From NCBI GenBank assembly GCA_013398175.1, contig VZRZ01000222.1, positions 1,459,401 through 1,523,400 on the forward strand: a DNA stretch of 64,000 bases. The letters are read 5' to 3'. The notes below the pieces were generated by a model, which had not been told where the DNA came from, did no database searches, and saw nothing but the letters and a program-made list of their open reading frames with translations. Of the stretch, positions 48,131 to 61,300 are shown one piece after another. Position numbers and translations under genes: made by a program. The stretch's first letter is position 1, and each line of letters opens with the position of its first letter. The DNA comes from Climacteris rufus (lineage: Eukaryota; Chordata; Aves; Passeriformes; Climacteridae).

Positions 48131-50979
48131 ATGCGTGGTGCAGCCCCTCCTGGGTACTGATTTGAAAGAAATGTTTTACAGAATATTTGTATCACTTCCA
48201 TCATTTTACTTACAGTCACCAAAATATTTAGTAGGACTTACTGTTATCACCAATGCCAATAGCACAAACAGTAAGAATCAAAGCTTGTTTACCTCTTAAC
48301 CCTCCCTGTAGAGGAAAAATGTAAATCAAACCAGCTGATGAATGTCAATCTCAGTTCTTGTTCAGATCCTACTGTATTAGTCCTACCAGGTGGACGCTCC
48401 ATCTACTTTACTGTACAGCACCTGTGTGTTACAATAATCACAAAAGCAGTGAAATTACTCCTGTTGCACCTTTTGCTTTGACTTCCATCCTTGCCAACAC
48501 AAGAAAGTTAATGGCATGTAAGGCTGTATACACATGCAGCCCTTGAACCCTCCGCTCCGTGTGGAGACAGTGCTGGGGCCTTGGGCTGCTCCTCCAGCTT
48601 GTGCTGAAGTCCATTCCCTGCCTAACACAAAGCAAACAGCTCCTCAGGGATACATTTTTACAGCTTGTTAGTCTGATTGTGTCTACAGTAACATTTTAAA
48701 TTGGATTAGTGTGTGAGAAGCCAATCTCTTAATCGTGTTTCTAACGATACCTTGGGCTGCCCATGGGGGCTGAGCTCTGAGCACTCCAGTGGAATGCCTG
48801 CTGTGGGAAGCTACGGAGGCAGACGTGCTCCATGAGTGCAGCTAAAGCTCCCCATCTGCCAGCAGGCTGTCCCAGCTCATTGGACCAGCCTAGAGCTAGT
48901 CCAGAATGTGAGCAATTGGAAATACCAAGTCCTCAAAGCAAACCCCTGCACTGCACAGCCATAGCCCTATGGGGCAACTCCACTGGCCAAATGCATGTGG
49001 AGATACTGCTCCTGATGCTTACTGTGAAATTTCTCCCAGTCTTCATGGAGAAGCAGTACTTGAATGTGTCCATCAGTGATCTCTATACTGTATATTGTTG
49101 AGTTTAAACTAAAGTTGTTGAGACTTTTGCCGTCAATTAGTGAGAATGTGCCAGCTGTGTGATATTTTTCTTTCCTCCTCTCTCCTTGCCCCTGTATGGA
49201 GTACCAGTCATTGTACTCCGTGTTCCAGGGATTTGTTCTTCTGCAGTGTTGATGGGCACAGTACCAGACACAGGAAAAATTCTGTATCATACAGAGAAGT
49301 AACATAACCCCTTGCCCTACCCCATAGTCTGTGATGTCAAGGGGTTGAAGGATTTTAAAGGCATGCTGCAATTTATCTTTAGGAGTAATCAGTCATACAG
49401 GGTAGCTCTTCTCTACTTTGCTGGTTTCCATCTTATCATTCTTGTTTGGAACAGGGTGTAAAAAATCCAAGCTCAATGTGCCCTCTAGTGAGAGCCTATT
49501 CCTTCCTTCTTCTGGTTAAAGAAGCGCTGTCAGAATTTAATGCCCTAGTTTACTCTCTCTTTAAATATGGATAGAAAGGGCCTGCTGATACCACTTAGCC
49601 ATGGAAGAAAGTCCTTGACTTCACAGCAACCCCTTCTGTTAGACAGCAACACTATCTAGTGATGGATGTTATCCATCTCCATTTTAGTTGGTGGGATCTG
49701 GTAACTTCAGGCCTTGAAGTGTGACTGTGTGACAAGAAGAAGTGAAGCAGGGCCAGATGGAGAGAGCCAGGACTAGTGCTCATACCTGTAACCATTCCTC
49801 AGTGGTCATTTTCCTTGGGCACCTTCTCCTATGCCAAAAAACTGCCAGGTTTAAAAACACAGAGCAACTCCTTGTATCAACACATGCATTAACAGGTACA
49901 ACTAAGGGCCTACTCAGCTAAGTATTACTCAGCTATTAACTATGACTTAAGTACTAAATACAGACTAGTTCAGCTAATTATTACAAGTATTACCAGGCAG
50001 GTAGGCAGCTGTTGGCTGGGGGGAGTTTTCATTTCCATGACTCTTTGGAGAGGACCATGATCCCTCATCTGGCCAAGATGCTGTTTGCTGAGTCTCTGCC
50101 TTCTTTCTGAGGGTGTTGCAACTTTCACTCCTCCCCAGTATTTTCCAGCCAACTGTTACTGCCTCTACAACTTCACTTTTTCCTCTGAACTTACTTTCAT
50201 GTGGCTTGAGCTTACACTCTTTCTTGCAGCCAAACAAGTTTCTAAGCAAACCTCAGCCAAGGCATCACAGCTGTTCCATCACAAAATCAAGCCTTGGGTC
50301 ATAGCCAGCTGAACACCTGGGCTGCTGTTTAGCATCTGAAAAGTAGCTGCACATTCCCCCCAGAACAAAGGTATAGGCATAATAGTGCTCTTTGTTGTGA
50401 CAGGGAGACTGCTGTCATAATTGTCATTATTATTGGGGGGGTTTAAACTATGATTAGGGCAGGTTAAACTACTGGCTCTGGATATTTTGGTACTGTCACA
50501 AAGTTCAGGCTGGACAGCTCATCTCAACACCACCAGCAGAGTCCTGGAAGTAACCTCTGATTATCTCACAGGTAGCCTATCAGATAAACACACCAGGTTT
50601 GATTTCTGAAAAAATGCTTCTTATGATAGCAAATGTCCCACCAGCTCAGACAGATTGTCCTGGGGGTTGTGTTAACATCTTAAGAAGGACCAAGTGCACC
50701 AGAATGCTTTCAGCAACACTGCTGGTTTTGAAATAGGCTGTAAAAGATCTGAACAACAAATTTTGTGGTGGAGTCTTTTGAGGAGAACAAAGAGAATATT
50801 AGAATCCACCTATTGAAAGTTCAGACAGACAGGAAGAAGACCAAGCTTTTTAGATAGCAGAGCAGAAAAGCCCTCAGGTATCTGATAACTGAAAGAAACA
50901 CTTACATACCAGAAGCCACACATGCAGAGAATGAAGAATGTGATCTTTGTTGAGCAGCTGGGGAAAAAAAACCCTTTGA

Positions 50980-51420
50980 TTTGCTGGTTAATCAGAATGT
51001 ACTGTAGAGAAATCAATTTAAGGATAATCTCATTTGCTATTTATTTCTGGCTCATATTTCCACAGGCTTGGATATATGCATTTCATCAGTCATGTACGCT
51101 GGAGAGGAATGGCATAAATTTCAACACATCTGCTATTTTTGCCTGCAAAATATTCAAAATTGTTTCTGCAGAAGCTATGGGCAGCAGTGGGGGACATTTA
51201 TTTAAAGAAACTTGGAACAATGGATCACTAGCGATTAAAATAAAAATGGAAATTACATTCTGGATGCAGGAGGCAAATGAGTATTGCATTTACAATACTT
51301 TGGCATTCAGCATGTATGAACCATTGCTGAGTAGTTGCATTTTGGAAATTTTGAAACCTGGTTGTCTTTTGAAAAATGCAGATTCAAGCTTCTCATTTTA
51401 TGCTAATGTGAAGAGGTGAA
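50980..51420. promoter_or_regulatory. Candidate conserved noncoding block overlapping a 165-residue open frame
   Basis: The block is AT-rich, repeat-free sequence with many ATTA/TTTAT/ATGCTAAT-type sites and an open + strand frame at 50922-51419. The peptide has no recognisable domain and no CpG promoter nearby. A noncoding element or chance is more likely than a gene. Confidence 0.25.
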
Positions 51421-52139
51421 GGAGAATACCAGTTTGTTGAAACAAGTGAATTAGCATGTGAATGGGGCGTATTGGACTTCTCCCTCTTGAAACAGCAGCT
51501 TTCAAAGTGCAAAGTAGGATTTAAATCTCACACTGTGATTTTTCTCTTTTCAGATCCCCAAATCATGTTACTTGTAGTGCATTAATAGGCTTTGAGCCTG
51601 TACCCCATCAACTAGAGGTGCTGTCATTTTTACTAATAGCTGTAATTCACAAATCTAGGAACCAATGAACAACCTGTTTTCTCTCCCCCTTCCTAATTCT
51701 TCTTTTGGGTCCCACTCTCAGTTTTCAGTTATGAAAACACTTGCAAAGGAAGAATGTGAATGGGAGACCAGCCTGGACTCTCTTCTTCCTTGTCAAATCG
51801 TTTTTTTTGAAGGACTGCACTGTCAGCCTTGCCAGAGAGGTTTGCTTTTGGTGCTGACGTACTCCTTGCAAATAAAACAAGTTTGCAGCAGTTTGTTGCT
51901 GAGGAAGCCAGACTGCAGTGACGCAGGAGAATTAGTGCCTGCTAAAGGCAAGAGACTTGGGGAGGTAGTTTCAGGAATGTTTGCAGCACCAATGTGTTTA
52001 AAACCTCACAGCTCAAACAACCTAATCCCCTACTGCAACTAATCAAGCCACCTTCAGCAGCCACCTTCAGAGACTACGATATTTTTGGCTCATGTGAAGT
52101 AAAAACACAGGAATCTCTGCCTTGGATGTAATTCCCAAG

Positions 52140-52330
52140 TGAAAGCAAATTTTTGCCTTCCAAGCTCTTCTCCTCCGGCTCCCCCACCTCCATTCCCCTG
52201 AATTAGCCATGGTAACCTGGCCTGCTTTTCAAATACCTGCTTGTATTTGTGCGATGGAGTGCGCATTTGCTTTCCTCCATTGCATTTTGCTTGCCGCTGA
52301 TTAATGATTAAAGCAAAACAAAACCATTGT
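52140..52330. promoter_or_regulatory. Candidate enhancer with RFX-like palindrome and homeodomain sites
   Basis: TTAGCCATGGTAACC at 52203-52217 is close to the palindromic RFX X-box (GTTGCCATGGCAAC). About 95 bp further on is CTGATTAATGATTAAAGC (52297-52314), a paired ATTA homeodomain site. CpGs are kept in GTGCGATGG, GTGCGCATT and TTGCCGCTG. Function is inferred from motifs only. Confidence 0.35.
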
Positions 52331-54074
52331 AGCTGGTTTTAAGTGCCTCCTTTAGCAAAGAATGGAGCTTGCAGTAAGTCTGCTCTGGTGGCACAACACC
52401 AGAGCTGGACCGCTCTGAGCTGCTCTGAAGCCAAGTCCTGTAAATATGACTTGGTAAGAGATTGCCTGCCTCACCCTGCTTTTAGCTGCAATTACATTCA
52501 CATTATTTTTAAAACAACATTGTATTTGACAATAACATGGAGACATTTCAGTTTTAGTTCTCCTATTTGTTTGGGGTAATGATTGTACTCTTCTTATGAA
52601 GTAATACTAGTCTGAGCTCTGTAGCAACTGGATGTTCCCACTGCAGTACCAGAAAGTGGTGGCTAAAATCCGCTTCTGCTACACTGCCAGTTGGAAAAGT
52701 AGCAGGAGGTGCAGTTATATTATGCTGCTTTAAAGGCTATAAAACTCTTCTTTCTCTTGGCAATGCCAATGTTTGTCTTTCTGACTAGATGACTGACTCT
52801 TCGATGCAATAGCTTCTTTGCTCTGTAGGGGGAATGTAAGTCACTCAATAAAACAAGTGTTTACAGTAATACGATTACAAAGGTTGTTTGGTTTTGTTTG
52901 TTTTTTAAATGGATGTGTACTTGTCTTGATTGTTCTACTGGGCAATAAAGGTTTTCTAATCAGTTCAATGAAAATCTTGATTGGTACAGGACTGGTATTG
53001 GTGCTGTCTTGTAATGAGATGTAATGTCTCCCAAACGGATTTATCATAAAACACCTGTAATCTTCTCAAGAGAAGGCAGTTTAGGTGGTTGCTGGTGGAA
53101 AAGACCATGCCATTTTTCAGCTGAAGTCACCCTGACTGTCCTTTGAAAGTAGTAACTGGTGTCACATTCCTAAACCTGCTTTACAGTTTTTTGGTTTCAA
53201 TGAACTCAATGTCTGCAACAATCAGACAGCTACCACTATACTTACAGTAGATGAGATCTCATAACATGGCTGAACAAATCTCACACCAAAAGGAATGGCT
53301 TTACTATCCCTCTGCTTCCTTTGCAGCTCTGGAGAGGATCTGTAACCTCTTCATTGTTTTGATGAGGAGCAGGGAAGTAGGACGACTTCTTTGCTCCTGC
53401 AGATTTTCTCCCTAATCTGGCACAGCCTGAGGCTGGGTTTGTGCCCTCAGCTGGGCAAGGAGACACACCTGGGAAAGGGATGGGGGGAGGCTGAGCAGCC
53501 CCTTGCTGCAATTGAAGTGCTTGTGGCAAGGTGTGAGCCTGATCCAGCCACCAGCTGTGCTTTCCACTTGTGGGACCTGAGGTTCAGAACCGGGTGGCAT
53601 TGCAAAGTGCAGCCATTGCAGACAGCACACCATGACAACTCAGGACTGGCTTATCTAGAGCCATTAACTGCTGGGTGCCCTTTGATTCTTAAGCCTGAGC
53701 ATTAGCAAGACAGTCGAGTGACTTTTGGCTGGGGCCAGGATGTAGGCTTTTCCTCAGAGCTGTCTCAGCATCCTAGCTTCCTTGAAATTATTTCCCAAGA
53801 GATGTGTTAAGCTGTTTTTATATGTCATGAATGCTATTCTTAGGAGCTACTTTTGATTTGTACAGTGTGGCAAGACAGAATACCGTGCTGTATTGAGCTG
53901 AATGTTTTAAGTGCATTATTCTCCCACATACTGCAAGCACACATCCTTATCCAGATGTGCCTCAGATTTGTCTTTGTCTCTATGTGAACCCACATTAAAT
54001 CATAAAGATTGAGTGGAATGTCTATTTTTCACTAAACAAAAAAGAAGCCTCTGTGATATCATATATATGGCCAG

Positions 54075-54945
54075 TGTATTGGTTTGCACGGCAAGGTCTT
54101 GGGTTTTTGTAATGGAGGGTTACAGTGGTGGCTTCTGTGAGAGGCTACGAGAAGCTTTGCCCACGTCTGACAGAGCCAATGCTGGCCAGATCCAGGATGG
54201 ACTTGCTGCTGGCCAAGGTGGAGTCCATCAGGAATGGTGGTACTGTCACTGTGGTAACATATTTATGAATGGGGGAAACAACTGCTCTGGAAACAGCAGC
54301 AACTGCAGATGGAGGAAGGAGTGAGAACACGTGAGAGAAACAGCCTGCAGACTGCAAGGTCAGTGAAGAAAAATGGGCAGGAGGTGCTCCAGGTGCCAGT
54401 GCAGAAATTTCCCTGCAGACCACAGTGAAGACCATGGTGGGTCCCTGCAGCCCATGGAATTCCATGGCAGATCAGAGACCCACCTGCAGGACCCCTTGCT
54501 GGAGCAGGTGGATGCCCAAACAAGGCTGTGACCCTGTGGGAATTTGGCCCTGGGGCAGGTTCCTGACAGTACCTCCGGACCTGTGGAGAGTGAAAGCCAC
54601 CCTGGAGCAGGTTTGCTGGCAGGATTTGTGACCCCAGGGGGGATCCACAACGGAGCAGCCTGGTCCTGATGGACTGCACCCCACCGAAGGGACCCATGCT
54701 GGGGCACTTGGTGAGGAACTGCAGCCCATGGGGAAGACTCACTTCGGAGAAATTCATGGAGAACTGTCTCCTGAGAGTGACCCCAAACTGGAGCAGGGGA
54801 ACAGTGTGGGGAGGAAGGAGTGACAAGGTGTGAACTGACTGCAGCCTCCATTCCCTGACCCTCTGCACCTTGGGGAGGAGGAGATAGAGAATTTGGGAGT
54901 AAAGATGATATCAGGAAGAGAGGAGAGTGTGTGGAGAGGAAGGTA
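54075..54945 (+). mobile_element. Avian LTR-type interspersed repeat (probable ERVL-class LTR)
   Basis: The block begins TGTATTGGTTTGCACGGCAAGG and continues with a run of blocks familiar from a dispersed avian LTR-like repeat: GTCTGACAGAGCCAATGCTGG, AACATATTTATGAA (TATA-like), GTCAGTGAAGAA. It also carries internally repeated modules: CTGCAGCCCATGG twice, and (C/A)TGGAGCAGG or TGCTGGAGCAGG several times about every 60-70 bp. It ends in GGTATTTCTG...TATTTTATTTG. The modules are decayed. Class and boundaries are uncertain. Overlapping - strand frames (up to 201 residues) are shadows of the repeat. Confidence 0.65.
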
Positions 54946-57944
54946 TTTCTGTAGAGAAGTCCAGCTCAAATCTGACACTATTTTATTTGAAAATGTGAGA
55001 TTCAACAGTTGTGCTCCACCAAGGGTAACAGCTGTAGCACAGGCAAGGCATAATCCCTTTGAGGTGTAGGGTATAGATCTCCAGGCTTGATTATGATGCA
55101 GGTTCAGCCATGAGTGCACCTGATGGACCCTTTTTTCCTTTCCTCTCACTTAGAAAAGTTATCTTGTATTTAATTCCCCTTCATTACGCATGTGTAACAT
55201 CAAACTACCAGAAGTCAATACTCATCAAGTGGTTAAGAGCTGGTGAACATCTGCTGAACACAACTGGAAATGGCTTCTAAAGGCAAGCATTCAGCAACCT
55301 GAATAATTTAAAATTATCTGTGCTCTTCATTCTGCTTTTCAGCGTGTCCATCACACGCCACTCCCAGCTTCAGCTGAGAAGAAAGGCATTAAACTGCGTG
55401 AATGTGGAAATGTTGTTGCTCATTCAAGTGTGACAACCTCTTGTTTAGCATTCAGTTGCTAAATGAAGTGTAAAGATTACTTTGGATCATCACTAATTCC
55501 ATTCTTATCCCCGTCCCCATCCATATCCTTATCTAATCTTTCAAAGCTAATCCATCCTACAACAAACCTGTAGGCCTGAGTAATGTTGCAACGTGGAGAA
55601 AGTAAAACTTCCAGGTTGTCAGGAATCTGCACAGAATCCGTTTTTCACTAAGAAGGGCATTTTACTCCTCCTGCTGTCTCAAAGCACTCATCTGCAAGCA
55701 CATACCAGAGCAAAAGTTTTCTTCCCACCCATGAAGCTCTTGTGCTATGCTTTCCCACAGATCAAAATAATTTGCATAGTAATTTGAATAATAAGATTCC
55801 TGTTATGTTTTGTAGGTAGGACAGTTGAAAAAACTGTTTGTTTATCTTGCTAAATTACAGTATTTCCAGTCATCATCTTTGAGGAGGCTCTGTATAGAGA
55901 CACAGGATGTTTTGCTAAATAGTGTTCCTGGAGAAGTCATCAGTTGTTTGTCTCACATCTTCAAGCCTGAATTGAGGCTACTACATTTACCAGGACTGGG
56001 TGCATGGGTGCATATGGCAAATGAACATGATGCATTTACTTCTTCCTTGGACTATGTATGTAAAGACAAATTAAAATAAATTCTTGTTTGGCATTGGTCT
56101 TAGGCCCCACTACAGGCATGGATTTGAGCGACCACATTTGCATCCGGATGTGACTCCACTCTTTTAACAGGAACTGGAAATTAGGGTCATGATATAAGAA
56201 CTCCTGTACAATACCTAGCAGAAAAGCTTATCTCTAACCAAAAACTAGTGCTATTATAACCCTGACAAAGTTTTCCTCTTTTAGAGAGGACACACAATAC
56301 TCCTTTAATGGTTCTTTTCTGTTTCCTTGCATAACTTCATCTGCTAGAAGTTATGCTTAGGGCTAATTTGCTATGTCAGTGTACATAGACATAACACTAT
56401 GTTTGCCTAGTTTCTCATCTAGACCAGTCTACAAGTGACAGTGTGCAAACTATTACAGAAAAACAAGCAAACCATGTACTACTGTTTACAGGGAAGAGAA
56501 TCTAGCAAAATGCACGATCAGCAAGAGGTATGTATTTAAAGTCCAAAAGGTTAAATATGAGGTTTAACTTGTGCTATGTAAACCAGTTCAGTTTCTTTTC
56601 TGTGCACTTTCAAATCAGTACTAAATAAAAGAAATATATGAAAACATGAACAATAAAAATTTATTGGTTAAATAACTTTTTAACAGAAAATGTTTAAAGA
56701 GAATGTTTTTAACAGAAAAACTGGAGAAACTACAATAATTTGTTCAAACTTTCCATGGGCTCAAATTAAGACTAAAATACCCACCAATTCATGTGTAAAT
56801 CTATAGAGTGAAAAAGCCCAATGAACAGTGAGAACTGGAGGTTAATAAAACACGTCAGGTCAGACAAACCTGATACCCAAACCCAGCGTAATTGCATGTG
56901 TGTTATATAAAAGCATTCTAGTGCATATAATGCTTATTGATTTCAGAAAAGCACTTGATATGATACTGAATTATGAAACTTCTAGCATTTGGTGCATGAG
57001 ATACAAGGAAATATCATAATGGTGTGAAAAGGAGATTGATCAATGCAGAGGAACAAAGTGATGTATCACTGTTCTCTAAGGGCAGAGTTGGAGCAGGTGC
57101 TCTTCTCAACCCATTTTCTACTGCCAAGATCTGGAAGAGAAGGTAATCAAAAAATGCGCTTGTGCTTCCCTAATATTGTTTGTTTGGGCTTTTGAGAGGA
57201 AAATGGCTGATAATTCATTACAAAGTGTGTATTTGGACTCAGATTTTTTTATTAACTTGTTTGTCTCTTGGCACACAGGTACCTCTGGAAAGTGCAGCTC
57301 AGGAACAAGAATTACTCTCTGAAAGATTTTAAACATTCAGAAAGCTCCATAATGACAAGCATGACATTTCTTCTTCCCATTTGTTTCTGAAGCTGAATTT
57401 TCATGCTGTTTTATTTAAGGAATCCCATGAAATTGGTGGATTTTCGAAGGAGAATGTTTTGATGTTTCTATGAAAACTATGGTGTTTCCTGGCATCTTGA
57501 TTCTCACCTCATGCATTGCAGTGAAACCAAAAAACCCCAGTTTCAGAACAGTCTATATGGCAGAGCTGTGAAAGTCCTGGGAAACGTGCTTATCTAATTT
57601 CCAGCCTGGTAGATAGGGTGTCAAGTACCAGCAGAGATGGGAATGACTTCCTGTGAGGTTGTGGTGTTTTTCAAACAAAACTGGTGAATTCTTCTCAAAT
57701 ATTTGAGTGCATGGAAAACAAATCTTCTATGCAAAATGAACAAAAAGTGCATTCTCTCATGTGGAGAATTTTCAGAGCCAAGATGACTCAAACCTGCTCC
57801 CCTAGATGGCAGATTTTGTTCCATTTATCTGAGGATACAAGAACTTCTCCTGCTGCATGGTAAACTTCATGTAGCAAGGTCTAACTCCTTTTCACCTTTT
57901 TCCTTGCAAGACCCCTTAAGGCTTCAATTTTCCAAAGGTGCTGA
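54946..57944. other. Intergenic sequence, no gene recognised
   Basis: AT-rich unique sequence with open frames under 135 residues. I recognise no transposon or RNA gene. Confidence 0.5.
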
Positions 57945-58209
57945 GATGATATTCTCCAAAGGTAAAAGTATGTCAGGGTGTGGTTATGGCAACTCAATCT
58001 GAAATAAAGTTTTGAGTTTTCCCTGGGAGACTCCCTAGCAAGGGAAGAAAAGAAAAGAAGAGAAAAGAAGAGAAGAGAAGAGAAGAGAAGAGAAGAGAAG
58101 AGAAGAGAAGAGAAGAGAAGAGAAGAGAAGAGAAGAGAAGANGATGATATTCTCCAAAGGTAAAAGTATGTCAGGGTGTGGTTATGGCAACTCAATCTGA
58201 AATAAAGTT
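57945..58209. repeat. Perfect 67-bp direct duplication flanking a GA-rich microsatellite
   Basis: GATGATATTCTCCAAAGGTA and the next 47 bases (57945-58011) recur identically at 58143-58209. The second copy starts directly after an unresolved base at 58142. Perfect identity beside a microsatellite and an N points to slippage, unequal exchange or an assembly join. Confidence 0.95.
58039..58141. repeat. (AGAAG)n microsatellite
   Basis: The AGAAG pentamer is repeated nearly perfectly for about 100 bp, with GAAAA variants at the left edge, ending at N 58142. Reverse-strand frames read Ser/Leu repeats and are artefacts. Confidence 0.97.
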
Positions 58210-58302
58210 GAAAAGAATAGAAGAGAAAAGAACAGAAAAGAAAAGAAAAGAAAAGAAAAGAAAAGAAAAGAAAAGAAAAGAAAAGAAAAGAAAAGAAAAG
58301 GG
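58210..58302. repeat. (GAAAA)n microsatellite
   Basis: The GAAAA pentamer is repeated for about 85 bp, directly after the second copy of the 67-bp duplication. It is a related but distinct pentamer from the array to its left. Confidence 0.97.
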
Positions 58303-61300
58303 AAAAATTGCATAGGCTCCCCTCCTACTAATGCCTGACTAGTTCTGTCCTCCTCCTCAAAGTAGGTTGTCAATCCCATTTGAAAGGATCTAGTACAAAA
58401 CCCAAAGCTGTATTTCTTACATACCAGTGAATCTTCATCAGCTGGTGTTTTTCAAGCTGTTTCTGGAAAAGAAGATTAAATATTAATCCTTAGCATAAGT
58501 GTACTGACTGCCGGTTAGATTCAGTTTTGCACATTTTAGATGCAAGTTAGGACCTTGCTGTGGGGTTTTTTGTACCTCTGAATGGTAAAAGGAGCACCAA
58601 GACAGTCTTATTGGAAAGTGGTTGTTCTAGTGTGGTTCTGTACCACTCAATCATGGCTCTACCTCGCAGGTTCCAATGGTTCCCTCATGGCAAAGACAGG
58701 ACAAAATACCATGGCAATAAGGATATTACTAAATTCTTTTTCTCTGCATTTATTCTCAGTTATCTCAGTGGCAAGAATTTTCTCTCCTGCATGTCTTAAT
58801 TTCAAAAGAAAATCACCTATTTGTTTTTTTTAGATGTGAAATGTTTTTTGGCTATTAAAGAATAATGTAGATCTGTCCATTAATGTTGGACACACAGATG
58901 GTGTCATTTGATAGAGAGCCAACATCATCTTCATGGTGGCATCAGCTCTACTTTAAAGCAAATTACTGAAGACAATTCTGTAACTGAAGAAATTGTGGAG
59001 GGCATAATCTAAAAAAACCTAACACATCTGAACCAGTGAATTATAAACAATTTGACAAGCCATGATATTTTTGGTTGCAAAGAGACTCAAGATTTTCCTC
59101 AACTTCCCAGCTCTTGGATTTGCTGAGCACAGTCTTTGATAGTCCCAGATGGTTCCTCCAGAAAGACTGCTGAACTTTGCTGGTCAACTAACTAGGATGA
59201 GGAATGCTAACTGCAGTGACTACCAGCTTTTGCTGGCAAAAATCTTGGAAAACCCCTTTATTTTCTGGGGTAATAGACAAGAATGGTTGAAAAAGTAGAC
59301 TATAGCAGTGACAGAATGTAATACTACATGCACATTCCCAAATGCAATAACTATCACTCTTCTGATCATTGTGGGTAACAGTCCTTCCAAGGCTACCCAT
59401 CTGAGTGCAAAAATATCGGGAAGTGATAAATTATTAAAAATAAAATCATATCCTTTTTGAAGTTTAGGACAGCTTCGGTAAGGTACCTTTTTCCTTTTTT
59501 ACTCCATGTGTTCCCAATGTGGCTTAGATCCACTACTTGAATCCACCCTTGAAGGCACATAATGGCAGGTAGGAAAACACAGAGGGATTATTGAGAAAAA
59601 TTAGTGAAACCTCACTCAACCCTATACTAGTTTTTACTGTTCTGTGCTGATTTTTCTGTTGTCTTGTAAGAGGTACTTTGGGGCTATAATTTTCTGTGTA
59701 AATTTTCTCCAAATAACTGTTATCAGTTATTATTATTGTTCATGTTTCAATTGCATTATACCCATTCTCAATGAGTGCTTCTGAACTTTAAGAAATAGGG
59801 GTTATATTAACTTCAATATAGGATTGTTTTGTTGGTTAAAAAGAAAATAAAATTACTATGAATTCCACAAAGTCAATGTGTATAGAAAACACTAATAACC
59901 GTGTTTTCCTGGTTTACAGTTTAGCATTCCTTTTCCCCTCCTCTGACATCCATACAAAGAAGTTCATTATGCTGAATCCCCTGCAGCTAGTTTATAGAAC
60001 TACTATGTATTCTGCAGTGAAATAAATCAGGCTTTGTTAAGGAGATTATGGCTCTGGTGTTTTAAGGGTCTGAAATTTTCACTGTGAATAAATGTTAATT
60101 GGATGAAACACTACATGCAAAAGCTTTGATCCCTGAAAACAGAAGTGCATGTAATATAAAGGTGCAGATAGAACAAGATCTGAAAATGTAAAAGACATCT
60201 TTTAGAATCTCCATACCAAGTTTTGCTACAAATTTCTGTATGAGTGAATCTCTAATTTTAAGTAAGCACTAAGAAAACTCAAACCTTGGGAGAACTTTAT
60301 TTTCCAGTAACTTAACTTTCTGGTTACGAATCATAGAAGTATTTCTTATTTCTCCCCCTGGCTCCACTGAATTAACATGTAGAGACCAGTCCCATACATG
60401 GAGCAGAAAAGGCTCTTCCATGTGACCCTCCCTCCCATCATAGCAAAACCACCAAACTAGGGGAGGCCAGTTTTTAAGTACTGGCACCGAGTTCAGTGGT
60501 CAACAGTCAGGGCTTGCAATTTCTGATGATAGGAAACACCAAAAAGCTTTTGCTTTTGCACACATTCTCTACATCAGATGCCCTGTTTCAGGGAATCGCT
60601 CTGCAGGAAAACCCAAAAATATTGCTTTTCCCTCTCAAAGTTTCTGTGGTTTGTGAGTCAAAAGCATTGATTTTTATACCAACTTGAACAGAGGAAACCA
60701 AGAACAATAATTAAAGCAAGATTGGCTGCTCAGGTTTAATTATCCATGTCCTTTGTCATAGTGATGGTCCAACAAAAATGGATTCTGTGATGTGTTTGAG
60801 CCTCCCTGGGAGCAAGTCAGGGCCTGTGGTGCTCTCTGGTCCAGGACATCACAGGCATTTTGTCCTCAGTGCAGGGTTCTTGCAAGTGACCATACCAAGT
60901 CCATAACTCCCTTACAGGTGCTGAGGTGTTCAGTTGCCTGCACGCTCAACAGCTTTTAACTGAACAGAAACTAAGTTGTTCTGGATACTAAATGGCCATG
61001 TAAAAGTGGGTCATCTTTGACCCCTTGGCTAATTCTAGTTATACCAGATTTGAATCTAACTGGAAAATATGAAAATAATACCCCAAATAAAAGGGGAATG
61101 CTAAACATGTGAGAAATTCAGCAGTGTTAGGTGTTATCAGTGTTAAAATTACCATTTCCTAAGAGGCAGATAATTTCTTTCTTATACACCTGTAGAGGTT
61201 TTTTATCATATAAACAAAGATTCAGGGAGGCTCTTGCAGCATGAGCTCAGGAAGCTTTTCTGTGCTAGATATGTGCTGAAATACATAAATAAGGCAGGTA

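Larger units (their letters stand above)
43834..54074. other. Intergenic sequence with candidate regulatory blocks, no gene recognised
   Basis: This 10-kb stretch appears free of CR1 and LTR copies. Open frames (167 residues at 45454-45957 minus, 165 at 50922-51419 plus) show no family features. Motif-dense blocks are listed separately at 46100-46480, 47745-48130, 50980-51420 and 52140-52330. Confidence 0.5.

Noticed and set aside
54263..54868. 201-residue open frame on the - strand
   Set aside because: It lies wholly inside the LTR-type repeat, antisense to it, and the repetitive modules keep several frames open at once. It has no domain.
57881..58379. Ser/Leu and Phe/Leu repeat peptides on the - strand
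   Set aside because: They are direct translations of the AGAAG and GAAAA microsatellites.
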